64,000 nucleotides of DNA, taken from the NCBI GenBank assembly GCA_017440965.1, contig JAFSGH010000018.1, forward strand, positions 29,473 to 93,472, in the 5' to 3' direction. The stretch is from Clostridia bacterium (GTDB taxonomy: Bacteria; Bacillota; Clostridia; Oscillospirales; Acutalibacteraceae). Below the pieces are notes generated by a model, which ran no database searches, was not told the origin of the DNA, and saw only the letters and a program-made list of their open reading frames with translations. Within the stretch, counting starts at the first letter, position 1; each line of letters begins with the position of its first letter. Made by a program: the position numbers and the translations under genes. This document shows, one piece after another, positions 1-8,712 of this stretch.

Positions 1-86
1 CAAAAGCCATAGTTGAGGCGCATAAAGGAAAAATTTCCGCCGAAAGTCCCGACGGAAAAAGCTTTATAGTAAAAATACTGCTGTAA
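1..86 (+). CDS. Sensor histidine kinase, C-terminal fragment
   Basis: Reading from base 3 to the stop at 84-86 gives 27 residues. They include AIVEAHKGKISAESPDGKSF, the typical end of a histidine-kinase ATPase domain (last strand of the HATPase_c fold). The rest of the gene lies left of the window. It would phosphorylate a partner response regulator, but neither sensor domain nor partner is visible. The call rests on this short motif only. Confidence 0.7.
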   Translation, partial: KAIVEAHKGKISAESPDGKSFIVKILL

Positions 87-103
87 GCTATTAATTGAAA
101 AAA

Positions 104-130
104 GAGTGACGGATATCCGTCACTTCTTTT
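104..130. terminator. Bidirectional rho-independent terminator
   Basis: A perfect 9-base inverted repeat, GTGACGGAT/ATCCGTCAC, spans 106-123, with A-rich sequence on the left and a T-rich run on the right. It can end both the histidine kinase (plus) and the glycosyltransferase (minus), whose stop codon lies inside it. Confidence 0.8.
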
Positions 131-1076
131 CATCCTCTGTTTTTTCCGCGATGATAAAACGCGGTCTGTTTTTTGTTTCGAGATATATTTTCCCGATATA
201 TTCTCCGATTATACCGAGACTTATCAGCTGCACTCCGCCGAGAAAGCACAATATACTTGTAAGGGATGCCCAACCTGCGACGGAATTGCCCGTGAGCTGA
301 ACGATAACAGACCAGAGAATACCCACAAAGCTGAGAAGTGCTACAACACAGCCGAACAGAGTAATTATTCTTATCGGCTTTACGGAAAGACTTGTGATAC
401 CGTCAAGGGCAAGCGCCAGCATTTTAGCAGGTGAATACTTGCTTTTGCCCCCAAGCCTTTCTCTTCTTTCATAATAAACGGATGTGCTTCGGAAGCCCAC
501 AAGAGGAAACATCCCCCGAAGAAAGATATTGACCTCCTTAAAATCAGAAAAGCTTTTCAGCACCTTTGAGGAAACAAGGCGGTAATCCGCGTGATCATAT
601 ACGGTCTCAACGCCCATAAAGGACATAAGCTTATAAAAAAGCCGTGCAGTTCCTCTTTTGAGGATGCTGTCTGTTTTTCTGCTGCTTCTGACTCCGTATA
701 CTATTTCACTTCCGTTGAGATACTCATCTATCATTCTGTCAACGGCATCTATATCATCCTGACCGTCACAGTCTATGCTTACGGTTATATCGCACTTATC
801 GGCAGCCTCAGTAAGTCCTGCAAGAAGTGCATTCTGATGGCCTTTATTACGGCTGAGAGAAATACCGCTTATAAAGGGACTTTTACGGGACAGCTCCTTT
901 ATTATTTCCCATGTACCGTCACGGCTTCCGTCATCCACAAAAAGTATGCGGCTGTCTGCGGATATCTTTCCTTTTTCCGTAAGAGAGGTAAGCTTTCCGA
1001 GAAACATCGGTGCGGTGATATTAAGCACATCTTCTTCATTAAAGCAAGGAATCACCATATATAGAACAGGTCTCAT
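120..1076 (-). CDS. Glycosyltransferase family 2, DPM1/GtrB-like, membrane-anchored
   Basis: This is a 318-residue GT-A glycosyltransferase. The nucleotide-sugar fold begins with YMVIPCFNEEDV. The metal and sugar motifs follow as VDDGSRDGT and IDCDGQDD. Near the C-terminus two hydrophobic helices flank VSIGEYIGKIY-type sequence, the architecture of polyprenyl-phosphate sugar transferases (GtrB, YkcC, ArnC group). Such enzymes move a hexose or aminoarabinose from a nucleotide to undecaprenyl phosphate on the cytoplasmic face. An upstream in-frame ATG at 1163 exists, but GGAAGG sits at the right distance only for the ATG at 1076, so I use that start. The sugar cannot be told from sequence. Confidence 0.85.
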   Translation of the reverse strand: MRPVLYMVIPCFNEEDVLNITAPMFLGKLTSLTEKGKISADSRILFVDDGSRDGTWEIIKELSRKSPFISGISLSRNKGHQNALLAGLTEAADKCDITVSIDCDGQDDIDAVDRMIDEYLNGSEIVYGVRSSRKTDSILKRGTARLFYKLMSFMGVETVYDHADYRLVSSKVLKSFSDFKEVNIFLRGMFPLVGFRSTSVYYERRERLGGKSKYSPAKMLALALDGITSLSVKPIRIITLFGCVVALLSFVGILWSVIVQLTGNSVAGWASLTSILCFLGGVQLISLGIIGEYIGKIYLETKNRPRFIIAEKTEDEKK

Positions 1077-1271
1077 TTTTTCAGTCCCTTCCGAAGATAC
1101 TGATAATATAATATCAGTATTTTCCGAAAAAGTAAAGTGCGCAGGTATATTCGGTGTTAACAAAAAGCCTGTATCCCGTAAGATTTTCCTTATTTTTTAC
1201 ATTTTATCTATATACAAATGTCTGTTCTTGTGTTAAAATTATATTTACCTAATTTTAAGGAGTGCATAAAA

Positions 1272-2987
1272 ATGAAAAAATTTATAAGCATTATCCTTTC
1301 TGCCGTAATTATTTTATCGGCATTATCAGCATCAGCCGCAGCTCTTGTGACTGAAGAAACAAAGGAGCTTGGCTTTGCCGTGGCTTCCGATCTTCATTAC
1401 AATGTTCCTGAGGCGGAGCTGGAAAAAACAAATAACGATGAAATTTTCTGGTATGCAAACAGAAGAGCCGCTATGGAAAACGAAAGCGGTCTTATTATTG
1501 ACGAATTTCTCCGCCAGTGTGCAGAGGACGATTCAATAGAATTCGTGCTTATCCCCGGTGATCTTGCAGACAACGGAAGAACCGTATGGCAGGAGCACTA
1601 TGATGTGGCAAAAAAGCTTGCCGACTTTGAAGAGGCTACGGGAAAGCAGGTATATGTAATTCCCGGAAATCACGATATGGGTGCTGCTGATATCGACTTC
1701 AAGGAGGAAAACTTCAAGGAGGTTTATGCCGCCTTCGGATTTTCTGAAGCCTTGTCTTCAATGGATGACAACTGCTCATATACAGCTGACCTCGGAGATA
1801 AGTACAGACTTATTGCTCTTGACAGTAATGATCCCTCAAAATCAACAGAGGACGGAATGAGCTTCAAAAAGGTAATGTGGGTACTCGATGAAGCAAAGAA
1901 GGCTCAGGAGGACGGAAGATATCCTATCCTTATGATGCATCACAATCTTCTTGACCATCTTCCCATGCAGAGAATAATCAGCCGTAACTTTATCGTGCGT
2001 TTCCATTACACAACGGCTACCCTCTTTGCAGATGCAGGCATCAAGCTTGTTTTCTCAGGACATGAGCACTGCTCAGACGCTACATCTTACACAACTCCTC
2101 TCGGCAATAAGATATATGATTTTGCTAACACCGCACTTACCATGTATCCCCTTCAGTATAAGGTATTTTACATAAATGATGCAGAAATAACCTACAGAAC
2201 AAGAACCATAGAAAAGATTGCGGCAGAGATGCTGAAAAATACCACAGCAGGCTATACGGATGAGCAGATATCCCTTATGAACGAGGGCCTTAACGACTAT
2301 TCAAAGGGCTTCCTCAAGGCGGGCATTCAGTACAGACTTGAGCTTTCTCTTTCAATGGAAAAGATGGGCATTGCTGAGGATTCGATATTCTATCCTCTTG
2401 TTTCCACTGCAGTAGGTGAGCTTATAAATATTCTCCGTATGCCTCTTTACGGCGAAAATTCCGTTCAGGAGCTGGGCAAGGAATATAATATTGATATCCC
2501 CGATTCCGATTATAAGACCGGCTGGGATCTTGCAACGGAGCTTGTTTCCTGGCATTACGCAGGCGAAGAGCCCTTTGAGGTGCAAAGCACTGAGGTAAAG
2601 ATACTTCTCCGTACAGTTTCTCTTATTCTTAAGGATGATCTTTCCACCGTAAACGATGAGATCTTTTTTGCGGCAGCAAATGAGCTTATCGAAATGATGG
2701 GTATGAACGGCAATATGTCAAAGGAATTTACAAAGCTTACATCAGAAATATTCGGCGGCGTCACCGCAGGTCAGTATTTCCTTGTTGCTCTTGTATCTCC
2801 TCTTCTCTATCAGTTTGCATTTGACGGTGACAATGTTTCCGATAACAACGGCACTCTTCAGGGCTACGGCATTGAGATGAACGGAAGAAATATTCTCAAT
2901 AATCTCTCCGACGCCGCAAACACACTTATGCTTTATATAGAGAATTTCTTTATAATATTTGTAAAGATCTTCGGCATCGGCAGATAA
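1272..2987 (+). CDS. Secreted metallophosphoesterase (calcineurin-like)
   Basis: This is a 571-residue protein starting at MKKFISIIL, with AAGGAG upstream. A hydrophobic signal peptide ends near residue 25 (SASAAA). The calcineurin-like metal ligands appear in order: DLHYN (D-x-H), PGDLADNG (GD), PGNHD (GNHD/E), MMHHN and SGHEH. The two-metal centre is therefore complete. A C-terminal extension of about 250 mostly helical residues ends in a hydrophobic segment that could anchor it to the membrane. The family hydrolyses phosphomonoesters or diesters, and substrate is unknown. Its position next to a glycosyltransferase hints at envelope work, but it is divergently transcribed. Confidence 0.85.
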   Translation: MKKFISIILSAVIILSALSASAAALVTEETKELGFAVASDLHYNVPEAELEKTNNDEIFWYANRRAAMENESGLIIDEFLRQCAEDDSIEFVLIPGDLADNGRTVWQEHYDVAKKLADFEEATGKQVYVIPGNHDMGAADIDFKEENFKEVYAAFGFSEALSSMDDNCSYTADLGDKYRLIALDSNDPSKSTEDGMSFKKVMWVLDEAKKAQEDGRYPILMMHHNLLDHLPMQRIISRNFIVRFHYTTATLFADAGIKLVFSGHEHCSDATSYTTPLGNKIYDFANTALTMYPLQYKVFYINDAEITYRTRTIEKIAAEMLKNTTAGYTDEQISLMNEGLNDYSKGFLKAGIQYRLELSLSMEKMGIAEDSIFYPLVSTAVGELINILRMPLYGENSVQELGKEYNIDIPDSDYKTGWDLATELVSWHYAGEEPFEVQSTEVKILLRTVSLILKDDLSTVNDEIFFAAANELIEMMGMNGNMSKEFTKLTSEIFGGVTAGQYFLVALVSPLLYQFAFDGDNVSDNNGTLQGYGIEMNGRNILNNLSDAANTLMLYIENFFIIFVKIFGIGR

Positions 2988-3012
2988 AGCATAAACTGTA
3001 AGCAAAATAAAT

Positions 3013-3053
3013 AAGGACTTAAGCGTTATTTCCGCTTAAGTCCTTATTCATTT
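3013..3053 (+). terminator. Terminator after the metallophosphoesterase
   Basis: The 13-base inverted repeat AAGGACTTAAGCG/CGCTTAAGTCCTT (3013-3045) is followed by ATTCATTTT, about 25 bases after the stop codon. Confidence 0.85.
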
Positions 3054-3062
3054 TAATATACA

Positions 3063-3091
3063 GGAAATTGCTGTCAATGTGAGCAATTTCC
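3063..3091 (-). terminator. Probable terminator of the RyR gene cluster
   Basis: The hairpin GGAAATTGCT/AGCAATTTCC (3063-3072 and 3082-3091) is followed on the minus strand by TGTATATTAAAA. It lies about 60 bases past the stop of the last gene of the cluster. Confidence 0.55.
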
Positions 3092-3150
3092 CGTATCAAA
3101 AATCACCTTTTCGCCCCGGGATTGAGGGCAGGGGGGAAGCATAATGCTTT

Positions 3151-3432
3151 TTACTTCTTTTTTATCTCATATCCGAGAGCGGTGATAAGCTTCAGAGTTT
3201 CAAGGGCAGTATTTCTGTCATATTCCTTTTCCTCCTCGCTCAGCTCCTCATAGGGAACAAGACAGGGAGTCATTTTCTTTTCATCGTCTCTTTTTTCACC
3301 GTAGACCCAACCGTCCTTTATTCTTCCCTGCGACCATACCTCGTGAACATTCTTTGCAATTTCTTCCTTAAGAGCCATAAGTTCCTCCGAAAGAACTACA
3401 TCTGATGTATCCAAGGGCTTGGGGATATACAT
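3151..3432 (-). CDS. Stand-alone RyR (ryanodine-receptor repeat) domain protein
   Basis: The 93 residues are almost exactly one RyR domain (the Pfam RyR family). It opens YIPKPLDTSDVVL, continues VHEVWSQGRIKDGWVYG and MTPCLVPYEELSEEEKEYD, and ends LKLITALGY. This is the hallmark order W..GR...GW.YG...K..PCLVPY. It has no signal peptide or membrane helix. The start follows AGGAGTGATA, 15 bases after the stop of the larger RyR protein, so the two are co-translated. RyR domains occur in bacteria, but I know of no settled function. A nucleotide- or ligand-sensing role is inference. A second, more divergent RyR domain sits in the preceding gene. Confidence 0.85.
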   Translation of the reverse strand: MYIPKPLDTSDVVLSEELMALKEEIAKNVHEVWSQGRIKDGWVYGEKRDDEKKMTPCLVPYEELSEEEKEYDRNTALETLKLITALGYEIKKK

Positions 3433-3447
3433 ATTATCACTCCTGTA

Positions 3448-5235
3448 TTAACCTATTGTACCAACCTTGCTGTCCTTTGCTTTATCCTCATCGCTTAAGA
3501 CCTCATAGGGCACAAGGTTATGATGCATTTTTCCGAGATTGTTACGGCTCTTTTTATCGGGTGAGCCGCTGTAAATATAACCCTCGCTCCGCATATAGGC
3601 ATTCCATCTGCGGTGCTCTAAATTCTCTATTGAAATTTTTTCCTCAGGGGTAAGCTCCTCATCCTTTTTTGACGCTCCCTGAATACCGCAGGCAATTCTT
3701 GCTCTTATATGAAGAGCCGCCGCAACAGATGAGCGGTAATTATATTCATAATTCCAGAATTCCTCCTCACTGCCCCACTTAAGGTGACGGCTGAGAGCCT
3801 CTTTTTCCAGCTTATTATGAAGAATACTGTCTGCAGAAAATGAGGTTTCGAGATCACCCGTAAAGCATATATCATAGGACTGACCGCTGTAGTTTTTAAG
3901 GCCGTCAAGCACCCTTTTCTGCTCACTTCCGTAAACGACAGCGTGAATAAAGGGCTTTATTCCCATTCTTTCAAACAAGGTTCTCAGCTCTACCGCAGTT
4001 TTGATATTAAGCTCATCATCGCCGAGACAGACCATTACATAAGTTATATTTCCTATTTCTCTGACCTTTTCATAAAAGCTTAAAGTACCGACATCAACAC
4101 CCGGATGGAGCTTTATGGTATAGCGTGCTTCACCGGGAATGCTTCTGCCGTTAAAGCTTTCGCTCATAAGCTCAGGAGCGGCAGCCTTGAATCTGTCCTC
4201 TGAAAGCTTATCCTTATCAAACGCATTTATTGTGACATTATAACCGTCCATCTGGCAAAACCAGGAAAGAGCCTTTACGGTCTCAGTACCGAGAGAGCCC
4301 ATACCGACAACAAGAGCAGAAACAAACCTTTCACCGTTTTCGCAGTCGATAGCTCTTTTGAACAGCTCCATTTCATTGTCATAAAGAATTCTGTTTACAA
4401 GGGATACGGTTTCGTTTATTCTTCTTACCTTGACCTTACCCTTTTCCGAGGCAGAAAGCAGTAATTCACTTTCTATTTTGGTGGACATCACATAGACATC
4501 CGTATTATCCCTGTCAGAAAATTCCTTTATAAGCTTCAGTCCCTGAACGGTATTGAGGTTTTCATCATCACTCATAAGTAAAAATGAGAGCCTTTTTTTA
4601 CGGGAATGTCTCTTGAAATTAACTGCAAGGATATCGTTTACAAAAAGAAGTGCACCTGCCTGCTTTGCTTCTTTTGCGAGCTCACCCTTCTTCATTTCCT
4701 CGTCAAAAACATCCGTAAAGATAATTACGGACTTTTTATCCTTTTCTCTTATGCTGCTTGCAAGGGCAAATGTCTTTTCATTCAATTGAGAGAAAACATA
4801 TGCGTCCTTGAAAAATCTTGCAAAATAGCCTGCATATGCATAGAGATTTTTCAAAAAGGATAACGCGAAGCTAACGGTACAAACGGGAGCTAAAAACTGC
4901 ACCAGAAGAAGTCCGCCGAGATACCAGTTAAAGATCTCTCCGGGAATTCTTCCCGAATAAGTCATAACATCGTCGAATATGGCATCTCCGCCGAAGACCT
5001 TGATTGCCTTTGCAAATGCCATTAGAACGGCAGATAAAGGATTTACCTTCTGCTCCTCATATAAGCATATGAAGGCGGGAGCACATAAAATGATAGTTGA
5101 AAAAAAGCAGTATGCCATAAAAACATGGGTAATTTTTATGGAATGCTCCCTGTTTTTGCTAAAAAAGAGATACAGAGAAACAGCGACAGCAACGAAGGAC
5201 ACTATCGCAAACAGTGAAAAACTTATATTCCACAT
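3448..5235 (-). CDS. Membrane protein with two RCK/TrkA-like Rossmann domains and C-terminal RyR domain
   Basis: This is a 595-residue protein. Three hydrophobic segments are visible near 3-25, 36-58 and 105-128. Residues about 145-290 begin AYVFSQLNEKTFALASSI, which resembles the first strand and helix of RCK/TrkA-N domains. A second Rossmann fold starts at FVSALVVGMGSLGTETVKAL, with GxGxxG at 311-316, and runs to about 440. Residues 535-590 carry a RyR-type domain: NLEHRRWNAYMRSEGY, then K569-MHHNLVPYEVL. This order suggests a membrane sensor that reads nucleotides such as NAD or ADP-ribose derivatives. No selectivity filter or pore helix is recognisable, so calling it a channel would be a guess. 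It starts 21 bases after the CARF nuclease stop. Confidence 0.8.
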   Translation of the reverse strand: MWNISFSLFAIVSFVAVAVSLYLFFSKNREHSIKITHVFMAYCFFSTIILCAPAFICLYEEQKVNPLSAVLMAFAKAIKVFGGDAIFDDVMTYSGRIPGEIFNWYLGGLLLVQFLAPVCTVSFALSFLKNLYAYAGYFARFFKDAYVFSQLNEKTFALASSIREKDKKSVIIFTDVFDEEMKKGELAKEAKQAGALLFVNDILAVNFKRHSRKKRLSFLLMSDDENLNTVQGLKLIKEFSDRDNTDVYVMSTKIESELLLSASEKGKVKVRRINETVSLVNRILYDNEMELFKRAIDCENGERFVSALVVGMGSLGTETVKALSWFCQMDGYNVTINAFDKDKLSEDRFKAAAPELMSESFNGRSIPGEARYTIKLHPGVDVGTLSFYEKVREIGNITYVMVCLGDDELNIKTAVELRTLFERMGIKPFIHAVVYGSEQKRVLDGLKNYSGQSYDICFTGDLETSFSADSILHNKLEKEALSRHLKWGSEEEFWNYEYNYRSSVAAALHIRARIACGIQGASKKDEELTPEEKISIENLEHRRWNAYMRSEGYIYSGSPDKKSRNNLGKMHHNLVPYEVLSDEDKAKDSKVGTIG

Positions 5236-5256
5236 AATTATTATTCTCCTTTTATT

Positions 5257-6465
5257 CTATTTCCATAAGTTATCAATTTTTTTTCTGAGAGAATCAATGC
5301 TCAGCTTGTCAACATCATCTATGACCTTTATACCCATATCGTTACATCTTACAAGCGCACCGCTTGAAAGATTGGATGCAGAGCTTGCTATAAGCACCTT
5401 CTTTGCATAGCCCTTACCGAATTTTTCGGCAACCGTATTCAGCTTATATACCTCCTCGGGGATAACCGCCCCGTTTTTGCAGGAAATAAAAATGGGCATA
5501 ACTCCGCGCATAAGCATTACATCTATCTCGTTTTCCGTATTAGGTCTGTCTGATGTAACAACGCCGTCCCAATCGATAAAAGCACCCGAAACAACATCGC
5601 AGTAAGCCGCATCTCCCTTGTCATCAACACTTTCAGAGGCAAGCATATATATAAGCAGCTCAAGAATCTTTCCCGATTTATCAAGACAGCTCCTGACCAA
5701 TTCATTCTTAAAGGTCACCTTAAAAGAAAACGAATCGTACTCATAACGGATAAGTCCTCTTTCAGCAAGAGCTCTCAGCAGCTTTCTGTCAGGCTGATGC
5801 TTTCTTGCACGGCTGAGGACCGAGGGAGATGAACGGATAACAAGACTGTTCTCATCCTCGTAGCTGTTTGCCGTAAGGTAGGCAAACACGCCGCTCTGCT
5901 CATTCCAGTTTTTCGGATCCTCTGAGCATATACGCCACATTTCCCTGATATCTTCCTTATCCTCTGCTCCAAGGGCGGCGCAGGACAGATCTGCCTCTGT
6001 ATGTCTTAAAACTCCTCCGTAAAGCTCAATATTTTCCTTTACGGATAAAAAGGGAAGTCCCTCTGCAATTATTTTTTCTCCGTCTCCGTCACAGTCTATT
6101 ATTCTGCTGTCCTTTATACTGTAACGGTGAAGCTGTATATTCTTTTCAGGAAATCTGCTGTAAACGATGCCTGCGGCAACAAGATACAATTCCTCGCCGC
6201 CCGTAAGATCAAAATACAGCTCATCATTCCCGTTTACTATTTCCGTAAGCCTTTCTATGATAGCATTGATATTATTTCTGAAGGCAACACATATCTCAAT
6301 AACTACATTCTGCCCTCTGTCGGAAAACATAGAGATATATTTTTTTCTGTGCTCCTCAAGGATATTTTTATCAGGTCCTACAAGATATATCTTTGAGGGA
6401 AGCTTTATAAGAGAAACGCAGATATTTTCTACGCTTGTTTTATCAAAAAATTCAACAAAAACCAT
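5257..6465 (-). CDS. CARF-domain nuclease, Card1/Can2-like (DUF1887 type)
   Basis: This is a 402-residue protein. Residues 1-150 look like a CARF Rossmann sensor, with the family signature DLTGG at 86-90 followed by a long helix. Residues about 190-260 resemble a winged helix. Residues 265-360 form a PD-(D/E)xK nuclease core: NEIDVMLMRGVMPIFISCKN gives E313, D315 and K330. In characterised Card1/Can2 enzymes, from memory, the residue two before the Lys is Glu; here it is Ser328, which may weaken or alter cleavage. The known relatives are type III CRISPR ancillary nucleases switched on by cyclic tetra-adenylate. No cas gene or CRISPR array is in this window. It starts after GGAGTGTATT, behind a terminator, so it may have its own promoter. 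Confidence 0.8.
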   Translation of the reverse strand: MVFVEFFDKTSVENICVSLIKLPSKIYLVGPDKNILEEHRKKYISMFSDRGQNVVIEICVAFRNNINAIIERLTEIVNGNDELYFDLTGGEELYLVAAGIVYSRFPEKNIQLHRYSIKDSRIIDCDGDGEKIIAEGLPFLSVKENIELYGGVLRHTEADLSCAALGAEDKEDIREMWRICSEDPKNWNEQSGVFAYLTANSYEDENSLVIRSSPSVLSRARKHQPDRKLLRALAERGLIRYEYDSFSFKVTFKNELVRSCLDKSGKILELLIYMLASESVDDKGDAAYCDVVSGAFIDWDGVVTSDRPNTENEIDVMLMRGVMPIFISCKNGAVIPEEVYKLNTVAEKFGKGYAKKVLIASSASNLSSGALVRCNDMGIKVIDDVDKLSIDSLRKKIDNLWK

Positions 6466-6546
6466 AATACACTCCGAGAAACTGCAGAGAAAAAAAGCAT
6501 CATACCCTCAGATCATACCCGGGAAAGCAAAATTCTCTGTTAATGA

Positions 6547-6587
6547 CAAAAACGGTCGGACGGAAAAATATATCCCTGTGCCGACCG
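6547..6587 (-). terminator. Terminator between the AAA ATPase and CARF nuclease genes
   Basis: On the minus strand CGGTCGG pairs with CCGACCG (6553-6559 and 6581-6587) and is followed by TTTTTG. It lies between two genes of the same cluster. It therefore probably separates the sigma/AAA transcript from the CARF/RyR transcript, or leaks to set their ratio. Confidence 0.75.
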
Positions 6588-6612
6588 CCTGTTCTTACTG
6601 TTTTTTTTATTA

Positions 6613-8691
6613 TCAGAAGCCGAGCTTAACCTTTTTTACTCCAACAAGCTTTGAGAAGAACTTGTCTGAGCTTGCGGCAATAAAGTCCTCTTTTGTAAGG
6701 AAGAATTCGGGACTCTTTTCATAGATCATTCTTCTGCTTGCCTTCGCACAGGTTCTCTCATACAGATTTCTTACAAATCTTGCATTGCTGAATTTCTTGT
6801 CGTTAAGAACCTCATCGGAAAGGCTGTCAAAGAATTTCTTTGCTTCTTCAAGTAAGCCTTCCTTGCAGGCAACGGATCTTGATACCATACCTGCAAATAT
6901 CTCATAAAGCTGTTCTCTCGTGTAATTGGGGAAATATATCTCATAAGGCATACGGCTTTCAAGACCTGAATTTCCCTTAAGAAGAGTCTTCATCTCATCG
7001 GGATAGCCTGCCATGATTACAACAAGATCGTTTCTGTGGTTTTCCATTTCCGTGATAAGAGTATCGAGAGCCTCCTTGCCGTAGTCCGCACTGCCGATAT
7101 GCTCGTCCCTGTAAAGAGAATAAGCCTCATCTATAAACAAAACAGAACCGTAGGCATCTCTGCACATTGCAGAGGTCTTGGGGGCTGTCTCGCCGACATA
7201 TTTTCCGCAGAAGGCTCTGCCGGGATACTCAAAGAAATAGCCGTTTCTGAGAATTCCGCGTTCTCTGAGAATATTTCCGAGAATTCTTGCAACCGTGGTC
7301 TTACCTGTACCGGGAGCACCGACAAATCTCATATGGAAGCACGGTGCTGCGATATCAAGCTTCTTATTGACCTCGATCTGAGCAATTATCTCCTCAACCG
7401 TATCTGCGATCTTTTCCATACCGACCATTTCTCTGAGAGCATCAAGTCCCTTGTCATCCTCATCGGTATTGTTTTCAATAAGACCTGCAAGATCCGCTTT
7501 TGTTATAAGTGTATTCATCTGACCGCTTTCTGCATCGCTGAGTTGCTTACGGTAGATCATATCAAACACTGTCTTCTCTACGGTCTTCATACCGTAGAAT
7601 CTGCCGTCACTCTTTTCCTCGATGATACGGCGTTCAAACTGCTCCCAGGCACCCTCATCGGCAGTATAAGAATATCTGCCGAGCTGCTGCTTTCCGCAAG
7701 CTATAATATCCTCCATATCAAGAGGCGGGAATCTGAGAGTTCTGATATAAAATCTGTCACAGAGATACTCCTTGACAGCTTCAAGGGAATCGTCCTCAAG
7801 GAAGGGAACTCTGAAAACAAAGATACATTTTTCTGCACCTTCCTCTGCAAGCTCAAGAGTTTTCTTGAAATATGTATTATTGAAATCTGAAGTCTCATTG
7901 CTGATATCCAAGCATATAAGCGTTGTGCCGGAAATATTCGCAGCATCCCTGAGCATCTTTTCGAAGGCCATAAAGAGATGAGGCTCGTGGGGAATAGTAT
8001 CCTCTATCACACGCACGGGGAATTTAGATTGAACGATACCGCATTCCTTTACTGCCTTTGCAAACAGTTCAAGATAAGTAGTGAGACCGTAGCCGTCATT
8101 TATGGAAAACAGGAAATTTCTTTCCATAAAGGGTCTGAAGGTCTTATTCTGCTTTACTGCGGGAGCTATCATCTTAAGCTCGTGGATAACTGCCTTGAAT
8201 TCATCAGCGGCGATAAGCTCATCCACTTCTTCAAAAACAGATCTTTCACAGCTGCTGTCTTCTGCTTCATTTTCTGTGTCTGCCTTGCCGTCACCCTTAC
8301 CGAGCATTCCGCCGAGGACCTCTTTGATGCCTGAGCTTTTTTTCGCGTCCTCAGAAGGCTTTTCTTCCTTTTCAGGAGCCTTTTTCTCTTCTGCGGGTGC
8401 TTCGGAAACGGGCTCCTTCTTTTCCTCGGTAAGTAAGTATTTTACCACCTCGGCATTCTTATCAATGGCCATTTTAGAAAAAAGAATGTCATCGACCTTT
8501 TTTCCGAACTCATCATAGGACATATCTGACTCAACAAGAATGATACATTCGCTGTGGGAGGATTTTACTATTTCGATCTTTGATCCGAATATTTCTTTTA
8601 TATAACCGATAAAAGCCTGAACAGGTAAAACTCTGTCGCTTCTCTTTGAAAGCACCCATTTACCTGAAAATGATAACTGTATCTTTTTCAT
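6613..8691 (-). CDS. AAA+ ATPase, CbbX/SpoVK type, with degenerate N-terminal ATPase module
   Basis: This is a 692-residue protein. The C-terminal AAA module (about 415-680) is intact: Walker A GAPGTGKT (458-465), pore region YVGETAPKT, Walker B VLFIDEA (517-523), sensor 1 VVIMAGYPDEM, arginine finger in GLESRMPY, and sensor 2 NARFVRN. This is the CbbX/SpoVK group, hexameric remodelling motors. Residues 195-400 look like a second, dead ATPase module with INDGYGLTT in place of Walker A. A charged, low-complexity Glu/Lys/Pro linker fills about 88-150. Its target is unknown. It begins 21 bases after the anti-sigma-like gene with AAGGAG. Confidence 0.85.
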   Translation of the reverse strand: MKKIQLSFSGKWVLSKRSDRVLPVQAFIGYIKEIFGSKIEIVKSSHSECIILVESDMSYDEFGKKVDDILFSKMAIDKNAEVVKYLLTEEKKEPVSEAPAEEKKAPEKEEKPSEDAKKSSGIKEVLGGMLGKGDGKADTENEAEDSSCERSVFEEVDELIAADEFKAVIHELKMIAPAVKQNKTFRPFMERNFLFSINDGYGLTTYLELFAKAVKECGIVQSKFPVRVIEDTIPHEPHLFMAFEKMLRDAANISGTTLICLDISNETSDFNNTYFKKTLELAEEGAEKCIFVFRVPFLEDDSLEAVKEYLCDRFYIRTLRFPPLDMEDIIACGKQQLGRYSYTADEGAWEQFERRIIEEKSDGRFYGMKTVEKTVFDMIYRKQLSDAESGQMNTLITKADLAGLIENNTDEDDKGLDALREMVGMEKIADTVEEIIAQIEVNKKLDIAAPCFHMRFVGAPGTGKTTVARILGNILRERGILRNGYFFEYPGRAFCGKYVGETAPKTSAMCRDAYGSVLFIDEAYSLYRDEHIGSADYGKEALDTLITEMENHRNDLVVIMAGYPDEMKTLLKGNSGLESRMPYEIYFPNYTREQLYEIFAGMVSRSVACKEGLLEEAKKFFDSLSDEVLNDKKFSNARFVRNLYERTCAKASRRMIYEKSPEFFLTKEDFIAASSDKFFSKLVGVKKVKLGF

Positions 8692-8712
8692 AATCTCTCT
8701 CCTTAAAAACTA

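Noticed and set aside
3151-5235. RyR domains as eukaryotic contamination
   Set aside because: The genes have bacterial ribosome sites, short intergenic spacing and codon use like their neighbours.
7036-7890. 284-codon plus-strand ORF
   Set aside because: It lies opposite the AAA ATPase gene, has no ribosome site, and its composition is that of a reverse-strand shadow.
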